64,000 nt of DNA from Desulfatibacillum aliphaticivorans DSM 15576. Lineage in GTDB: Bacteria; Desulfobacterota; Desulfobacteria; Desulfobacterales; Desulfatibacillaceae. The stretch is from NCBI RefSeq assembly GCF_000429905.1, contig NZ_AUCT01000009.1, forward strand, positions 1 to 64,000, read 5' to 3'. Position numbers and translations under genes: made by a program. Below are positions 1-9,297 of this stretch, in pieces. Every line of letters begins with the position of its first letter. The stretch's first letter is position 1. A model generated the notes under the pieces. That model searched no databases. It worked only from the letters and a program-made list of their open reading frames with translations, and was not told where the DNA came from.

Positions 1-228
1 CGAGACTTTGCCATGATCCTGCATCAGCCGCTTCTTCCAGTAATAAAACTGATGGAGCTTGAGACCGTGTTTTTGGCAATAGGCTTTTTGCGTAAGGCCG
101 CTCTGGCGGCATCGGGCGAGGTGATGCTCCCAGAACCGACGTTTGGCTTTGGGATCGGACAGGTCTTGGCTTGGTGCGAAAAAACGATCTTCTCGGCTCT
201 TCGTCGGATAAATTGCTTCTTGTGACAT
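1..228 (-). CDS. IS66-family TnpA-like accessory protein, partial (runs off the window)
   Basis: An open frame of 76 codons starts with ATG at 228 and runs off the left edge. The ATG is preceded by a strong AAAGGAG ribosome-binding site. The translation contains FWEHHLARCRQSGLTQKAYC followed by a HGLKLHQFYYWKKRL segment. This W..H....SGL.Q..YC...GL....F.YW pattern is the helix-turn-helix signature of the first ORF of IS66 elements. In the family it acts with TnpB and the DDE transposase TnpC; here those genes would lie to the left. The protein is intact as far as it can be read. Confidence 0.8.
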   Translation of the reverse strand, partial: MSQEAIYPTKSREDRFFAPSQDLSDPKAKRRFWEHHLARCRQSGLTQKAYCQKHGLKLHQFYYWKKRLMQDHGKVS

Positions 229-307
229 GGAATCTCCTTTCAAAAGATGGAAATTCTTATGCCACATCCCAACCACCCCGTGAAGATGCGGTTGTTTAGA
301 CGGTTAC
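1..307 (-). mobile_element. IS66-family insertion sequence, left end only
   Basis: The right boundary on the plus strand is placed at 307. Read on the minus strand from there, the sequence opens with GTAACCGTC and continues through an AACCGCATCTTCACGG-type stretch, which resembles the GTAAGC-type terminal inverted repeats of IS66 elements. It is followed by a leader and a TnpA-like ORF starting at 228. The rest of the element lies outside the window, so the other inverted repeat and the 8-bp target duplication expected for IS66 (it would be the eight bases at 308-315) cannot be checked. The flanking nadR reading frame begins exactly at this boundary, which supports the junction. Confidence 0.75.
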
Positions 308-1055
308 CGAAAAAATCACTCATCTTTTCTCCGGGGAGTTTTACGGCGAGCACGTCAGCCAAGCCCTTGGCGCACATGACCGCCGCGTAGACCCCGACCG
401 GAGGCATCTTCCCGTATCCGGGACGCAAATCCGCCAAGACCTGTTCGCCAATCGTAAGTTTGTGGACCCTCTGGTTTATAGGGATTTAATAACCTGGGTG
501 TGCTTTATGGGCGCGCCCTCCACGGGCAAGACCACCCTGGTCCAGGCCCTGGCCGAAAAATATCAGACCGTATTCATGACCGAGTACGGCGGGGAATACT
601 GGAGGGAAAACCATGTGGACCGCCGCATTACCCTGGATCAATTCGAGGAAATCCCCCTGGAGCACATGCGCCGGGAGGACGTTCTCGTTCAGGACGCCAA
701 TCAGTACCTTTTTTGCGACACCTGCCCCATAACCACCTACGTGTTCGCCAAGGATTACCACGGCGAGGCCGGCCCTGTGCTGGAAAAGGCGGCGCGCGAT
801 TCCCAAAGCCGGTACGACCTCTTTTTCCTGTGCGATACGGACATCCCCTACGCCGATACCTGGGATCGAAGCGGGGACGTAAAAAGGCGGTGGTTTCAAA
901 ACCAGATTATTGGAGACCTGGCCGAGCGGCGTTTACCGTATTTTGTCCTGCGGGGAAGCGTGGAAGAGCGAATCGCCCAGGTGGAGCATGTTTTAAGCCG
1001 GCACAAAAAGTTCGGAAACCTGACGGAGCTTTTTGCAGAGCCTTCAACCGAATAA
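308..1055 (+). pseudogene. nadR: NadR-like NMN adenylyltransferase/ribosylnicotinamide kinase, 5'-truncated by the insertion sequence
   Basis: The frame is open from 300 to the TAA at 1053-1055 but has no upstream start, because the IS66 end replaces it. The remaining N-terminal part reads FSGEFYGEHVSQALGA, then DPDRRHLPVSGTQIRQD, the last motif of the nucleotidyltransferase domain of bifunctional NadR proteins. It is followed by the P-loop kinase domain with Walker A GAPSTGKT near 510-535. The adenylyltransferase domain has lost its catalytic start region, so that activity should be gone. The kinase domain looks complete, and an internal GTG at 462 could in principle still start it. The product would have worked in pyridine nucleotide salvage. 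The following gene is convergent. Confidence 0.75.
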
Positions 1056-1072
1056 CTGCGGCGCGCCAATCT

Positions 1073-1801
1073 TCAAAGCCAAATCCACCCTTCCTTGCGG
1101 GCCAGTTCCTCGTTATCAGGAAAGCACACGTCGCCCATTAAAAAATTGCGCCCGGCTATAAGGCACAGGGCCGCGTCCAGGGCGTCCGCGTTTTTAACCA
1201 GCAATTCCAGATTTTCGGCCCCCTTCAATCGAGGAATAATTCCGTCCAGGATTTTCCGGCGGATATCCAGGCATTTTTGGCTTTTATCGTCCTTGTACCC
1301 GGAGGAGGGCAGGCCGTATTTGATAAGCACGGCTGCGGGATAGATTTCCCCGGCGCAGACCTTTTCCTGGTAATCCGGGGACCACGCCAAGGGGATGGGT
1401 TCTCCCGTCAACATCCGCAATTCCAGCAAAATTTCCAGGGCCGCATGGGCCGTGCGTGCAATTCGGTCCGCTCCTACGTCCAACGGCAGCTTGCCGATTT
1501 TTTTCCAGCAGAACCTGTCCGTATGCCTGCGGAAAAGGTCATTGGCCTTGCCGGGCAAGGGATCGCCCGCCTGATGATCGGCCAGTTCCTTGGCCAAAAG
1601 GGCGGGCCAGCCCAAAGGCGCGTCCATGGCCAGAAAAACCCGTTCCGCCTTTGCGACAGCGGCCGCCATGTCCTTGACCATTTCCGGGTTGCGGACCTCT
1701 ACATGGTTGATTCGAAGGTCCGTCCCCTCGCATTCTCCGTATGCGACGCCGGTCCGGGTGTGCGCGGTGGCGCAATCTATGCCGATGATACAGGTTTTCA
1801 T
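1073..1801 (-). CDS. DUF429 family protein
   Basis: The 242-residue product begins MKTCIIGIDCATAHTRTGVA, a short strand with an acidic residue as in the RNase-H-like fold of DUF429 proteins, followed by AMDAPLGWP and a late NADALDAALCL segment typical of the family. Biochemical function is unknown. The ATG at 1801 was chosen because upstream codons in the same frame cross the purF terminator at 1817-1846. No good ribosome-binding site precedes it. It lies downstream of purF on the same strand, behind that terminator, so it needs readthrough or its own weak promoter. Confidence 0.65.
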   Translation of the reverse strand: MKTCIIGIDCATAHTRTGVAYGECEGTDLRINHVEVRNPEMVKDMAAAVAKAERVFLAMDAPLGWPALLAKELADHQAGDPLPGKANDLFRRHTDRFCWKKIGKLPLDVGADRIARTAHAALEILLELRMLTGEPIPLAWSPDYQEKVCAGEIYPAAVLIKYGLPSSGYKDDKSQKCLDIRRKILDGIIPRLKGAENLELLVKNADALDAALCLIAGRNFLMGDVCFPDNEELARKEGWIWL

Positions 1802-1816
1802 AATGGATTCATGAAT

Positions 1817-1846
1817 AAAAAAAGGCCCCTGCAAGAGAGGCCTTTT
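1817..1846 (-). terminator. Rho-independent terminator of purF
   Basis: Arms AAAAGGCC (1820-1827) and GGCCTTTT (1839-1846) enclose an 11-base loop. Read on the minus strand the stem is followed by seven Ts. It lies 29 bases past the purF stop codon. Confidence 0.8.
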
Positions 1847-1874
1847 GATTTTTATATATATCAGGAACTGCGTT

Positions 1875-3287
1875 TTACATAAGTTCCAGACAGTCCTTGG
1901 TGACGCTGTCGTCAAAGGCCACGGGGTAGCAGCCGTCAAAGCAAGCCTTGCAGAACATGGTTTCCGGCTCCGGCACGTTGGTGGATTCCAGAAGCCCGGG
2001 CAGGGACAGATAGTGCAGGGAATCCAGGCCCAGGTAGTCCCTTAATTCATCGATGCTCTTATCCGACGCCACCAGCTCGCCGCTGGAGGAAAAATCAATG
2101 CCGTAATGGCAGGGGAATTTGTGCGGCGGGCAGCTCACCCGCATATGCACTTCCTTGACGCCCAGATCGCGCAGAGCCTTGACCCTGGTCTTGGCGGTCG
2201 TGCCGCGGATGATGGAGTCTTCCACAATGATGATTCGTTTGCCTTCCAGCACGCTTTTGATGGGGTTCAGCTTCACCCGCACCCCGAAATCCCGCATGGT
2301 TTGGCTGGGCTGAATAAAGGTTCTGCCCACGTAGTGATTGCGGATCATGGCCATTTCAAAGGGCAGGGCGGAATGCTCCGCATAGCCTATGGCCGCGTAG
2401 TTGCCCGAGTCCGGAAAAGGCATGACCAGGTCGGCGTCTATATGGGACTCCCGGGCGAGTATCTGCCCCATGCGTTTGCGCATGCTGTATACGTTATGTC
2501 CGTAGATATTGCTGTCCGGGCGGGCGAAGTATATGAATTCGAATATGCAGAAGGATTTTTGTTTGGGCACGGGCATGTGGATGCTGCGGATGCCGTCCTT
2601 GCTGATGATGACGATCTCGCCCGGATCCAACTGGCGAACGAATTCCGCCTCCACCAGGTCCAGGGCGCAGGTTTCGGAAGCCAGCACGTAGTTTCCGTTA
2701 TCCAGCTTGCCCAGGCAAAGAGGCCGGAACCCATTGGGGTCCTTAATGCCTATCATCTCTCCTTTGCTGGTGAGCAAAACAAAGGAATAGGCCCCCTTAA
2801 TCTTTTCCACCGTTTTAAGCAAGGAGCCTTCGAAGCCCAGCTTCAGGTTTTTCACCAGAAGATGGAGAAAAATTTCCGTGTCCATGGTGGTTTGAAAAAT
2901 TGAGCCGGTCTCTTCCAACTCTTTGCGCAGAATGTGGGCGTTCACCAAATTGCCGTTATGAGCCAGGGCGTAGGTGCGCATATTGTGCCTGACCACAAAA
3001 GGCTGGGTGTTGACAATATTGGAGCCGCCCGTGGTGGAGTACCGAACCTGGCCGATGGCGGTATCTCCCGGCAGGCTGGCTATGATGTCGTCGTCAAAAA
3101 TGTCAGGCACCAGCCCCATAGCCTTATGGGCGTGGAGGGTTCCATCCTGATAAGAAGCTATTCCAGCGCTTTCCTGGCCCCTGTGCTGCAGGGCGTACAA
3201 GCCGAAATAGGTCAGTTTCGCCGCTTCCGGATGTCCGAAAACTCCAAAAACGCCGCATTCATCCCGGGGCTTTCCCGATTCTAACAT
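1875..3287 (-). CDS. purF: Amidophosphoribosyltransferase
   Basis: This enzyme makes phosphoribosylamine from PRPP and glutamine, the first step of purine synthesis. The N-terminal glutaminase has DECGVFGVFGHPEAAKL. Its conserved Cys lies behind a short leader, as in the propeptide-processed Bacillus-type enzyme. QHRGQESAGIA and the later PRPP-binding loop IIVEDSIIRGTTA are intact. Cysteines in the CPPHKFPCHYG and CKACFDGC segments match the [4Fe-4S] ligands of the clostridial/Bacillus class, which suits an anaerobe. Start ATG 3287 was chosen; a GTG two codons upstream (3293) is possible. It follows carB on the same strand with a 120-base gap and ends at a clear terminator. Confidence 0.96.
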   Translation of the reverse strand: MLESGKPRDECGVFGVFGHPEAAKLTYFGLYALQHRGQESAGIASYQDGTLHAHKAMGLVPDIFDDDIIASLPGDTAIGQVRYSTTGGSNIVNTQPFVVRHNMRTYALAHNGNLVNAHILRKELEETGSIFQTTMDTEIFLHLLVKNLKLGFEGSLLKTVEKIKGAYSFVLLTSKGEMIGIKDPNGFRPLCLGKLDNGNYVLASETCALDLVEAEFVRQLDPGEIVIISKDGIRSIHMPVPKQKSFCIFEFIYFARPDSNIYGHNVYSMRKRMGQILARESHIDADLVMPFPDSGNYAAIGYAEHSALPFEMAMIRNHYVGRTFIQPSQTMRDFGVRVKLNPIKSVLEGKRIIIVEDSIIRGTTAKTRVKALRDLGVKEVHMRVSCPPHKFPCHYGIDFSSSGELVASDKSIDELRDYLGLDSLHYLSLPGLLESTNVPEPETMFCKACFDGCYPVAFDDSVTKDCLELM

Positions 3288-3415
3288 TATCACCGCTCAC
3301 TTTCCCAATCCTGGTTCTTCAGGCACGGGTAAACCGGGCGCCGGAGCGTCCGGCTTAAAAATTTGGGGGCGGCGCTAAAACGCACGCCGTGACGATCCCC
3401 CCGACAAACAAGTAT

Positions 3416-6400
3416 TTATCCTGCGTGGTACTCCTGCAAGCAGCACACACCCAGGGTCTCCTCTTTCATGGAGGCGATGCCTTCGCACATGGCCAAGGCG
3501 CCCGGCACGGTGGTTGTATAAGGCACTCCAAATCTCAGGGCGGCCCGGCGGATCTTGTATCCGTCCCTGGTGGAGCGCTCTCCCACGCCGGTGTTTATGA
3601 TCAGGTGGATCTCCTGATTCTTGACGGCGTCCACAACATGAGGCCGGATTCCCTCGGACACCTTGGATATCATCTTGTTCTCCACCCCGTGGGACGTGAG
3701 AAACTCAGAAGTCCCCCGGGTGGCTATAATGGTGTATCCCAGCTGCTTGAGATTGCGCATGGGCTCCAGGATTTTTTCCTTGTCCGAGTCCATGACGCTG
3801 CAAAAAATCGTGCCTTCCTCCGGGAGGTTCTGGCGTCCGCCCAACTGCGCCTTGGCGAAAGCAGGACCGAAGGTCCGATCCACGCCCATGACCTCGCCGG
3901 TGGATTTCATCTCGGGCCCCAACAAGGTGTCCACTCCCGGGAACCGGTCAAACGGGAAGACCGCTTCCTTGACCGATACATACTCGGGGATGACCTCTCC
4001 GGTAATGCCCAGATCCGCGAGTTTGCGCCCCAGCATGACCTTGGTGGCTATCTTGGCCCAGGGCACGCCGGTCGCTTTGCTCACAAAGGGTACGGTCCGG
4101 GACGCACGAGGGTTGACCTCGATGACGAAAAGTTCTTCATCCTTGACTGCATACTGGATGTTCATGAGCCCGATGACGTTCAGTTCTTTGGCAAGGGCCT
4201 GGGTGGCGGTGCGGATTTGATTCTTGATGTTTTCGGAAAGGCTTTTGGGAGGCAGGACGCAGGCGGAATCTCCGGAATGGATGCCCGCTTCCTCGATATG
4301 CTCCATAATGCCCGCCACAATGGTGGTTTCGCCGTCGCACACGGCGTCCACGTCCACTTCCACGGCGTTTTCCAAAAACTTGTCTATCAGAACCGGATGC
4401 CCTTCGCTGGCTACGATGGCCTCCCGGGCGAATTCCTCCAAAGCTGAGGAGTCGTAAACGATCTTCATGGCCCGGCCGCCCAGCACAAAGGAGGGCCTCA
4501 CAATCACAGGATAGCCGATTTCCTCGGCAATGGCCAGGGTTCCGGGAATGTCCATGGCGGTGCCGTTTTCCGGCTGCACAAGGCCCAGTTTTTTTAACAT
4601 GACCTTGAACAATTCCCTGTCCTCGGCCCGGTCGATGCTCTCGGGCTGAGTTCCTATAATGGGCACGCCGGCCTTGTTAATGGCCGTGGCGATGTTTAAG
4701 GGAGTCTGGCCGCCGAACTGGACGATCACGCCCGCGGGCTTTTCCGATTCCGCAATATGCAGCACGTCCTCCGCGGTCAAAGGCTCAAAATAGAGCTTGT
4801 CCGAGGTGTCGTAGTCCGTACTGACCGTTTCCGGGTTGGAGTTGACCATGATGCTTTCCACCCCTTCCTCGCGCAGGGCGAAGGAAGCGTGCACGCAGCA
4901 ATAGTCGAATTCAATGCCCTGGCCGATCCGGTTGGGCCCGCCGCCCAGGATCATGACCTTTTTGCGGTCCGAAATCCTGGCTTCGTCCTCTTCCTCGTAA
5001 GTGGAATAATAGTACGGCGTGGCCGCCTCGAATTCCGCGGCGCAGGTGTCCACCAGTTTGTACACCGGCCGGACGCCTTTTTCGTACCGCTTGGCCCGGA
5101 CGGTTTCTTCATCCGATCCGGTCAGGAAGGCGATCTGCTTGTCGGAAAAGCCGAAGCGTTTGGCTTCCAGCAGCGCGTCCTCATCCATATCCAGCCCGGC
5201 GCCCGCGATCTTCTTTTCCATCTCCAGGATGGTGGACAAATGATACAGGAACCAAGGATCGATCTTGGTCAGCTCGTGGATTTCCTCCAGAGGCATGCCG
5301 GACTCCATGGCGTACCTCAAATAGAACATCCGCTGGGAGTTGGGAACCGCCAGCCTCTGCCGCATTTCCTGCGGGTCTGGAAATACTCCGTTGCAATAGG
5401 CGTCCTTGCCGTCCGCGCCGAATCCGAATCGCCCGATTTCCAGGCTTCGCAGGCCTTTTTGCAGGGCTTCGGTAAAGGTTCTGCCTATGGCCATGGTTTC
5501 GCCCACGGACTTCATGGAGGTGGTGAGCAAGTCCTCGGTTTCCGGGAATTTTTCAAAGGTCCACCTGGGGATTTTCACCACGCAGTAGTCCAGGGTGGGC
5601 TCGAAAGAGGCCTTGGTTTCCTTGGTGATGTCGTTGGGGATTTCATCCAGGGTGTATCCCACGGCCAGCTTGGCGGCGATTTTTGCAATGGGAAAGCCCG
5701 TGGCCTTGGAGGCCAAGGCGCTGGACCGGGACACCCGGGGGTTCATCTCGATGACGATCATGTCCCCGTTTTCCGGGTTAATGGCGAACTGGACGTTGGA
5801 GCCGCCCGTATCCACGCCGATTTCGCGCATGACAGCCAGGGTGGCGTCCCGCATGATCTGGTATTGCTTATCCGTCAGGGTCTGGGCCGGCGCCACGGTA
5901 ATGGAATCCCCGGTATGTACGCCCATGGGGTCCATGTTTTCGATGCTGCAGATAATGACCACGTTGTCGGCCTTATCCCGCATGACCTCCAGCTCGAATT
6001 CCTTCCAGCCCAGCACGGATTGCTCCAGCATGACCTGATGGATCAGGCTGGCGTCCAGGCCGCTCTTCACAAAGACGTCCAGGTCTTCTACGTTATAGGC
6101 TATGCCGCCGCCGGTGCCGCCCAGGGTGTAGCTGGGGCGGATGATGATGGGAAAGCCGATGTCCTTGGCTGCCTTCCGGGCTTCTTCCAAAGTGTGGACG
6201 ATTTCGCTCTGGGGAACGCTCAGGCCGATGTTCTCCATGGCTGTGCGAAAAAGCTCCCGGTCCTCCGCTTTTTCAATCACTTCCACCCGGGCGCCGATCA
6301 TCTCCACGCCGTATTTTTCCAGCACGCCTCGTTTGGCCACCTCAATGGCCGTGTTCAGGCCGGTCTGGCCGCCCAAAGTAGGCAGCAAGGCGTCGGGGCG

Positions 6401-6643
6401 CTCCTTGGCGATGATTTTCTCCACGGCGTCGGGGGTCACGGGCTCCACGTAGGTGCGATCCGCGGTTTCCGGGTCGGTCATGATGGTGGCGGGATTGGAG
6501 TTCACCAGGACGACTTCGTAGCCCTCTTCCTTCAGGGCCTTGCACGCCTGGGTTCCCGAGTAGTCGAACTCGCAGGCCTGACCTATGATAATGGGGCCTG
6601 CGCCAATGATAAGAATCTTTTTAATATCGGTTCTCTTGGGCAT
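3416..6643 (-). CDS. carB: Carbamoyl-phosphate synthase large subunit
   Basis: The 1075-residue protein has the usual two homologous ATP-grasp halves. The first opens with KKILIIGAGPIIIGQACEFDYSG and the second (about residue 560) with KKVMILGGGPNRIGQGIEFD. A C-terminal allosteric MGS-like domain carries IIATRGTSEFL. It uses ammonia from CarA, bicarbonate and two ATP to form carbamoyl phosphate for pyrimidines and arginine. The start ATG overlaps the carA stop by one base (TAATG), indicating translational coupling. The length is normal. Confidence 0.97.
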   Translation of the reverse strand: MPKRTDIKKILIIGAGPIIIGQACEFDYSGTQACKALKEEGYEVVLVNSNPATIMTDPETADRTYVEPVTPDAVEKIIAKERPDALLPTLGGQTGLNTAIEVAKRGVLEKYGVEMIGARVEVIEKAEDRELFRTAMENIGLSVPQSEIVHTLEEARKAAKDIGFPIIIRPSYTLGGTGGGIAYNVEDLDVFVKSGLDASLIHQVMLEQSVLGWKEFELEVMRDKADNVVIICSIENMDPMGVHTGDSITVAPAQTLTDKQYQIMRDATLAVMREIGVDTGGSNVQFAINPENGDMIVIEMNPRVSRSSALASKATGFPIAKIAAKLAVGYTLDEIPNDITKETKASFEPTLDYCVVKIPRWTFEKFPETEDLLTTSMKSVGETMAIGRTFTEALQKGLRSLEIGRFGFGADGKDAYCNGVFPDPQEMRQRLAVPNSQRMFYLRYAMESGMPLEEIHELTKIDPWFLYHLSTILEMEKKIAGAGLDMDEDALLEAKRFGFSDKQIAFLTGSDEETVRAKRYEKGVRPVYKLVDTCAAEFEAATPYYYSTYEEEDEARISDRKKVMILGGGPNRIGQGIEFDYCCVHASFALREEGVESIMVNSNPETVSTDYDTSDKLYFEPLTAEDVLHIAESEKPAGVIVQFGGQTPLNIATAINKAGVPIIGTQPESIDRAEDRELFKVMLKKLGLVQPENGTAMDIPGTLAIAEEIGYPVIVRPSFVLGGRAMKIVYDSSALEEFAREAIVASEGHPVLIDKFLENAVEVDVDAVCDGETTIVAGIMEHIEEAGIHSGDSACVLPPKSLSENIKNQIRTATQALAKELNVIGLMNIQYAVKDEELFVIEVNPRASRTVPFVSKATGVPWAKIATKVMLGRKLADLGITGEVIPEYVSVKEAVFPFDRFPGVDTLLGPEMKSTGEVMGVDRTFGPAFAKAQLGGRQNLPEEGTIFCSVMDSDKEKILEPMRNLKQLGYTIIATRGTSEFLTSHGVENKMISKVSEGIRPHVVDAVKNQEIHLIINTGVGERSTRDGYKIRRAALRFGVPYTTTVPGALAMCEGIASMKEETLGVCCLQEYHAG

Positions 6644-7773
6644 TATTTCATTAACCCCACAAATTCCTTAAACAAGTAATGGGCGTCATGAGGGCCGGGC
6701 GAGGCCTCGGGATGGTACTGCACGGAAAAAACCGGCAACTTGTTATGCCGGATGCCTTCCACTGTGTTGTCATTGAGATTGATGTGCGTCACCGTGGCCT
6801 CTCCCTTTGGCAGGGAGTCGAAATCCACGGAAAAGCCGTGATTCTGGCTGGTGATCTCAATGGCGCCCGTCGGCAAGTACTTCACCGGCTGGTTGATGCC
6901 CCTGTGTCCGAATTTCATCTTATACGTCTTGCCGCCGAGAGCCAGGCCAAGCAACTGGTTGCCCAGGCATATGCCGAACAACGGCTTGTAGCCGATCAAC
7001 GGTTGAATGTTCTTCACCGCGTACTTGAGCGGCTCCGGGTCGCCCGGGCCGTTGCTTAAAAACACGCCGTCCGGGTTCATGGCCTTGACTTCATCCGCCG
7101 TCGTGGAGGCGGGAACCACAAATACCTCGCAGCCCAGGCCTTCCAGGCAGCGCAGGATGTTGTACTTGATGCCGTAGTCAAAGGCGACCACGCAATGCTT
7201 GTCCCCGCGATGACGCCAGATTTTCGGCTGCTGCCATTCGTTTTCCGTGACCGCTTCCACCTTGCCGTCAACCCATCTGTAGGGCCTGTCCGTGGTTACG
7301 CCGGTCACCAGATCCGACCCCGCCATGGACGGAATGGCCCGGGCCTTGGCCGCCAAAGATTCGGGATCAAGATCCCGGGTGGATATCATGGCGCGCATGG
7401 CGCCTTTGCTGCGTATATGCCGGGTGAGCGCACGGGTGTCGAAATCATGCACACCCAGAACCCCCTGGCTTTGCAAATAATCGGCCAGGCTTCGGAGCGA
7501 AGTGAAATTGCTGGGATATGGCTGGTATTGTCGGAGAAGAAAGGCTGCAACCTGGATGCGGTTTGATTCCACATCCTCGTCATTGATTCCATAGTTGCCA
7601 ATCAGGGGGTAGGTCATGGTCACCATCTGCCCCCGGTAGGAGGGGTCGGTAAGCACCTCCTGGTAACCGCTCATGCCCGTGTTAAACACCACCTCGCCCT
7701 GGGCTTCCCCAGAGCCGGTGAATGAGCGGCACTTGAACGTCCGGCCATCTTCTAAAGCCAGCAAGGCTTTCAT
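6643..7773 (-). CDS. carA: Carbamoyl-phosphate synthase small (glutaminase) subunit
   Basis: The 376-residue glutamine amidotransferase subunit feeds ammonia to CarB. The class I amidotransferase domain has the nucleophile motif FGICLGNQLLGLALG, and the catalytic His-Glu appear in SVQYHPEASPGP. The N-terminal CPSase_sm domain has FNTGMSGYQEVLTDPSY. The start ATG at 7773 has GAGG eight bases upstream. It is the first gene of a carA-carB-purF unit. The leader contains a perfect short palindrome at 7797-7814. Confidence 0.97.
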   Translation of the reverse strand: MKALLALEDGRTFKCRSFTGSGEAQGEVVFNTGMSGYQEVLTDPSYRGQMVTMTYPLIGNYGINDEDVESNRIQVAAFLLRQYQPYPSNFTSLRSLADYLQSQGVLGVHDFDTRALTRHIRSKGAMRAMISTRDLDPESLAAKARAIPSMAGSDLVTGVTTDRPYRWVDGKVEAVTENEWQQPKIWRHRGDKHCVVAFDYGIKYNILRCLEGLGCEVFVVPASTTADEVKAMNPDGVFLSNGPGDPEPLKYAVKNIQPLIGYKPLFGICLGNQLLGLALGGKTYKMKFGHRGINQPVKYLPTGAIEITSQNHGFSVDFDSLPKGEATVTHINLNDNTVEGIRHNKLPVFSVQYHPEASPGPHDAHYLFKEFVGLMK

Positions 7774-7796
7774 GTATGATCCTCGTTGCTCAATTC

Positions 7797-7814
7797 ATTG
7801 CGAATGATCGCAAT
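7797..7814. promoter_or_regulatory. Perfect palindrome in the carA leader
   Basis: ATTGCGA-ATGA-TCGCAAT, with two 7-base arms, lies 24-41 bases upstream of the carA start codon. It could be an operator or an RNA hairpin close to the ribosome-binding site. No known regulator is recognised from the arms. Confidence 0.4.
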
Positions 7815-8514
7815 CTACAATCCATTAGTATTACTTAATATTTTCCTAACGCGGAAAAAGCGTCGGATTCCGCATATCATACCCACGGTTTTTATCAACC
7901 TGTTTTTCCCGGTTTTCAGGGGGGAAAGTCCGGTTGCATCCGCTTCTCCTTTTTCATGGAAAAATGCAACGGACCCATTTTGATATTCAAATATCATACC
8001 ATATATAGGTCGGCCGGTCTCACCATTTTTAAAATGCGCACGGAAGCCCCATACGTCCAGAGGCCCTCTTGGACTTTTCAATAGTTTTCCCTCAGTTTAT
8101 TCTTTTCATCCCGGATTGTGTTAACGTTCAAGAAACTGTTAAGGCTATCCCGATAGCTCCCTTTGCTGGACGGCCAACAGGATGGTTTCAGCAAAATGGG
8201 AGAATGATGGGGAGCCAGGAAAGCACTTCCTTCCGTTTCTTCAGAAATAAAGATACGGCACGTTTAAGGCAATGCCGCCTGAGGTTAATAGCCATTGCGG
8301 CAAGTTAACCGGTCAAGTCTAAAACTTTTTAATCCGATGGAGTAACTGATCGCGATGGTTTTTAAACCCCTTATTGGGACCGAGGCCGATTGCCAATGAG
8401 TTTGAAACATTTTGTCATGAATAATTTCAGTTGCACCGGTTCGACTAAGGCTTTACTTTGTAAACGGGATTTGATTTAATAATAATCCTTCTTTTGAAAG
8501 GGCGCATACCAAAG
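7815..8514. other. Long intergenic region between divergent carA and the Panacea-like gene
   Basis: About 700 bases of AT-rich DNA without a convincing gene. An 88-codon minus-strand frame at 7815-8081 has no recognisable domain and no clear start site. Both flanking genes point outward, so their promoters must lie here. A GCTATCCCGATAGC hairpin lies near 8143-8156. Nothing else could be identified. Confidence 0.5.
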
Positions 8515-9297
8515 ATGACAGATTACGCTAAAATAGACCTTTTATTTCAATATATTTTAACCCTGGCTGGGGAAGAGGAATGGGATGACAGGGAACTCGG
8601 ACCCATTCATCTTATAAAATACCTTTATCTTTCCGACTTGGCCTATGCGGAGCGGAACAACGGAGAAACGTTCACCGGTCTGCCATGGCGATTTTACCAC
8701 TTTGGTCCGTGGGCCGAGGAAGCTCATGGACGGATAGAGCCTGCTTTAATGGCCATCGGGTCGGAAAAGCGGACTTTTTCCACCCTAAAATACGATGAGG
8801 TCAGGCGGTACTCCCCAAAAAAAAGCAGCCATTTACTCCATCAATTGGAGCAACAGGTTCCTCTTTCCATTGACGGACCGCTTCGGAAAGCTGTTCATAA
8901 ATTCGGTTCCGACACTGAAAGTCTTTTGGATCATACATACAGGACCTTGCCCATGTTGACGGCTGCCCCCAATGAATTGCTAGATTTTTCCCGAGCCGCT
9001 TTAAAGCAGGTCGTGCGTGAGGAGGAGGAAAAACCCAAAACGTTGACTACGCGGCAAATGAAAAAACGGAAGCAGGCTATAGAAGACCTTAAAAACAGGT
9101 TAAAGAACAGCTCTCCCCCCAAGGACGACGCCTTAGTCACTCCGGAGGAAGAGCCTCGCTATGACGATGTCTTTTTTGAAGGGGTGGAATGGCTGGATCT
9201 TCTCGCTGGTGAACCGGTTACGCCCTTGGAAGGGACGGCGCACTTCAGCCCGGATGTCTGGAAATCAAAGGCCAGATATGACTCGGAAATATCCTGA
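8515..9297 (+). CDS. Panacea/DUF4065-like protein, candidate antitoxin
   Basis: The 260-residue protein has, near its N-terminus, LIKYLYLSDLAYAERN, then TFTGLPWRFYHFGPWAEEA. This resembles the K.LYLADL...G...G.....GP pattern of the Panacea (DUF4065, SocA/GepA-like) domain that serves as an antitoxin in many two-gene modules. The C-terminal half is charged, with a basic TTRQMKKRKQAIEDLKNRL helix and an acidic tail, a plausible toxin-binding extension. ATG 8515 was preferred over an upstream TTG at 8494. It overlaps the next gene by 20 bases, so the two are almost certainly co-translated. The family assignment rests on motif similarity only. Confidence 0.6.
   Translation: MTDYAKIDLLFQYILTLAGEEEWDDRELGPIHLIKYLYLSDLAYAERNNGETFTGLPWRFYHFGPWAEEAHGRIEPALMAIGSEKRTFSTLKYDEVRRYSPKKSSHLLHQLEQQVPLSIDGPLRKAVHKFGSDTESLLDHTYRTLPMLTAAPNELLDFSRAALKQVVREEEEKPKTLTTRQMKKRKQAIEDLKNRLKNSSPPKDDALVTPEEEPRYDDVFFEGVEWLDLLAGEPVTPLEGTAHFSPDVWKSKARYDSEIS

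Noticed and set aside
240..437. 65-codon minus-strand frame at the IS66/nadR junction
   Set aside because: It spans the insertion boundary and is antisense to the nadR remnant; chance frame.
1802..1939. N-terminal extension of the DUF429 protein
   Set aside because: It would run through the purF terminator and the purF 3' end; the conserved start MKTCIIGIDC is at 1801.
4757..6679. 640-codon plus-strand frame opposite carB
   Set aside because: Antisense to a fully convincing carB with high GC third positions; composition rich in H, G and A, no domains.
7815..8081. 88-codon minus-strand frame upstream of carA
   Set aside because: No recognisable motif, and it would occupy the carA promoter region; could not be supported.
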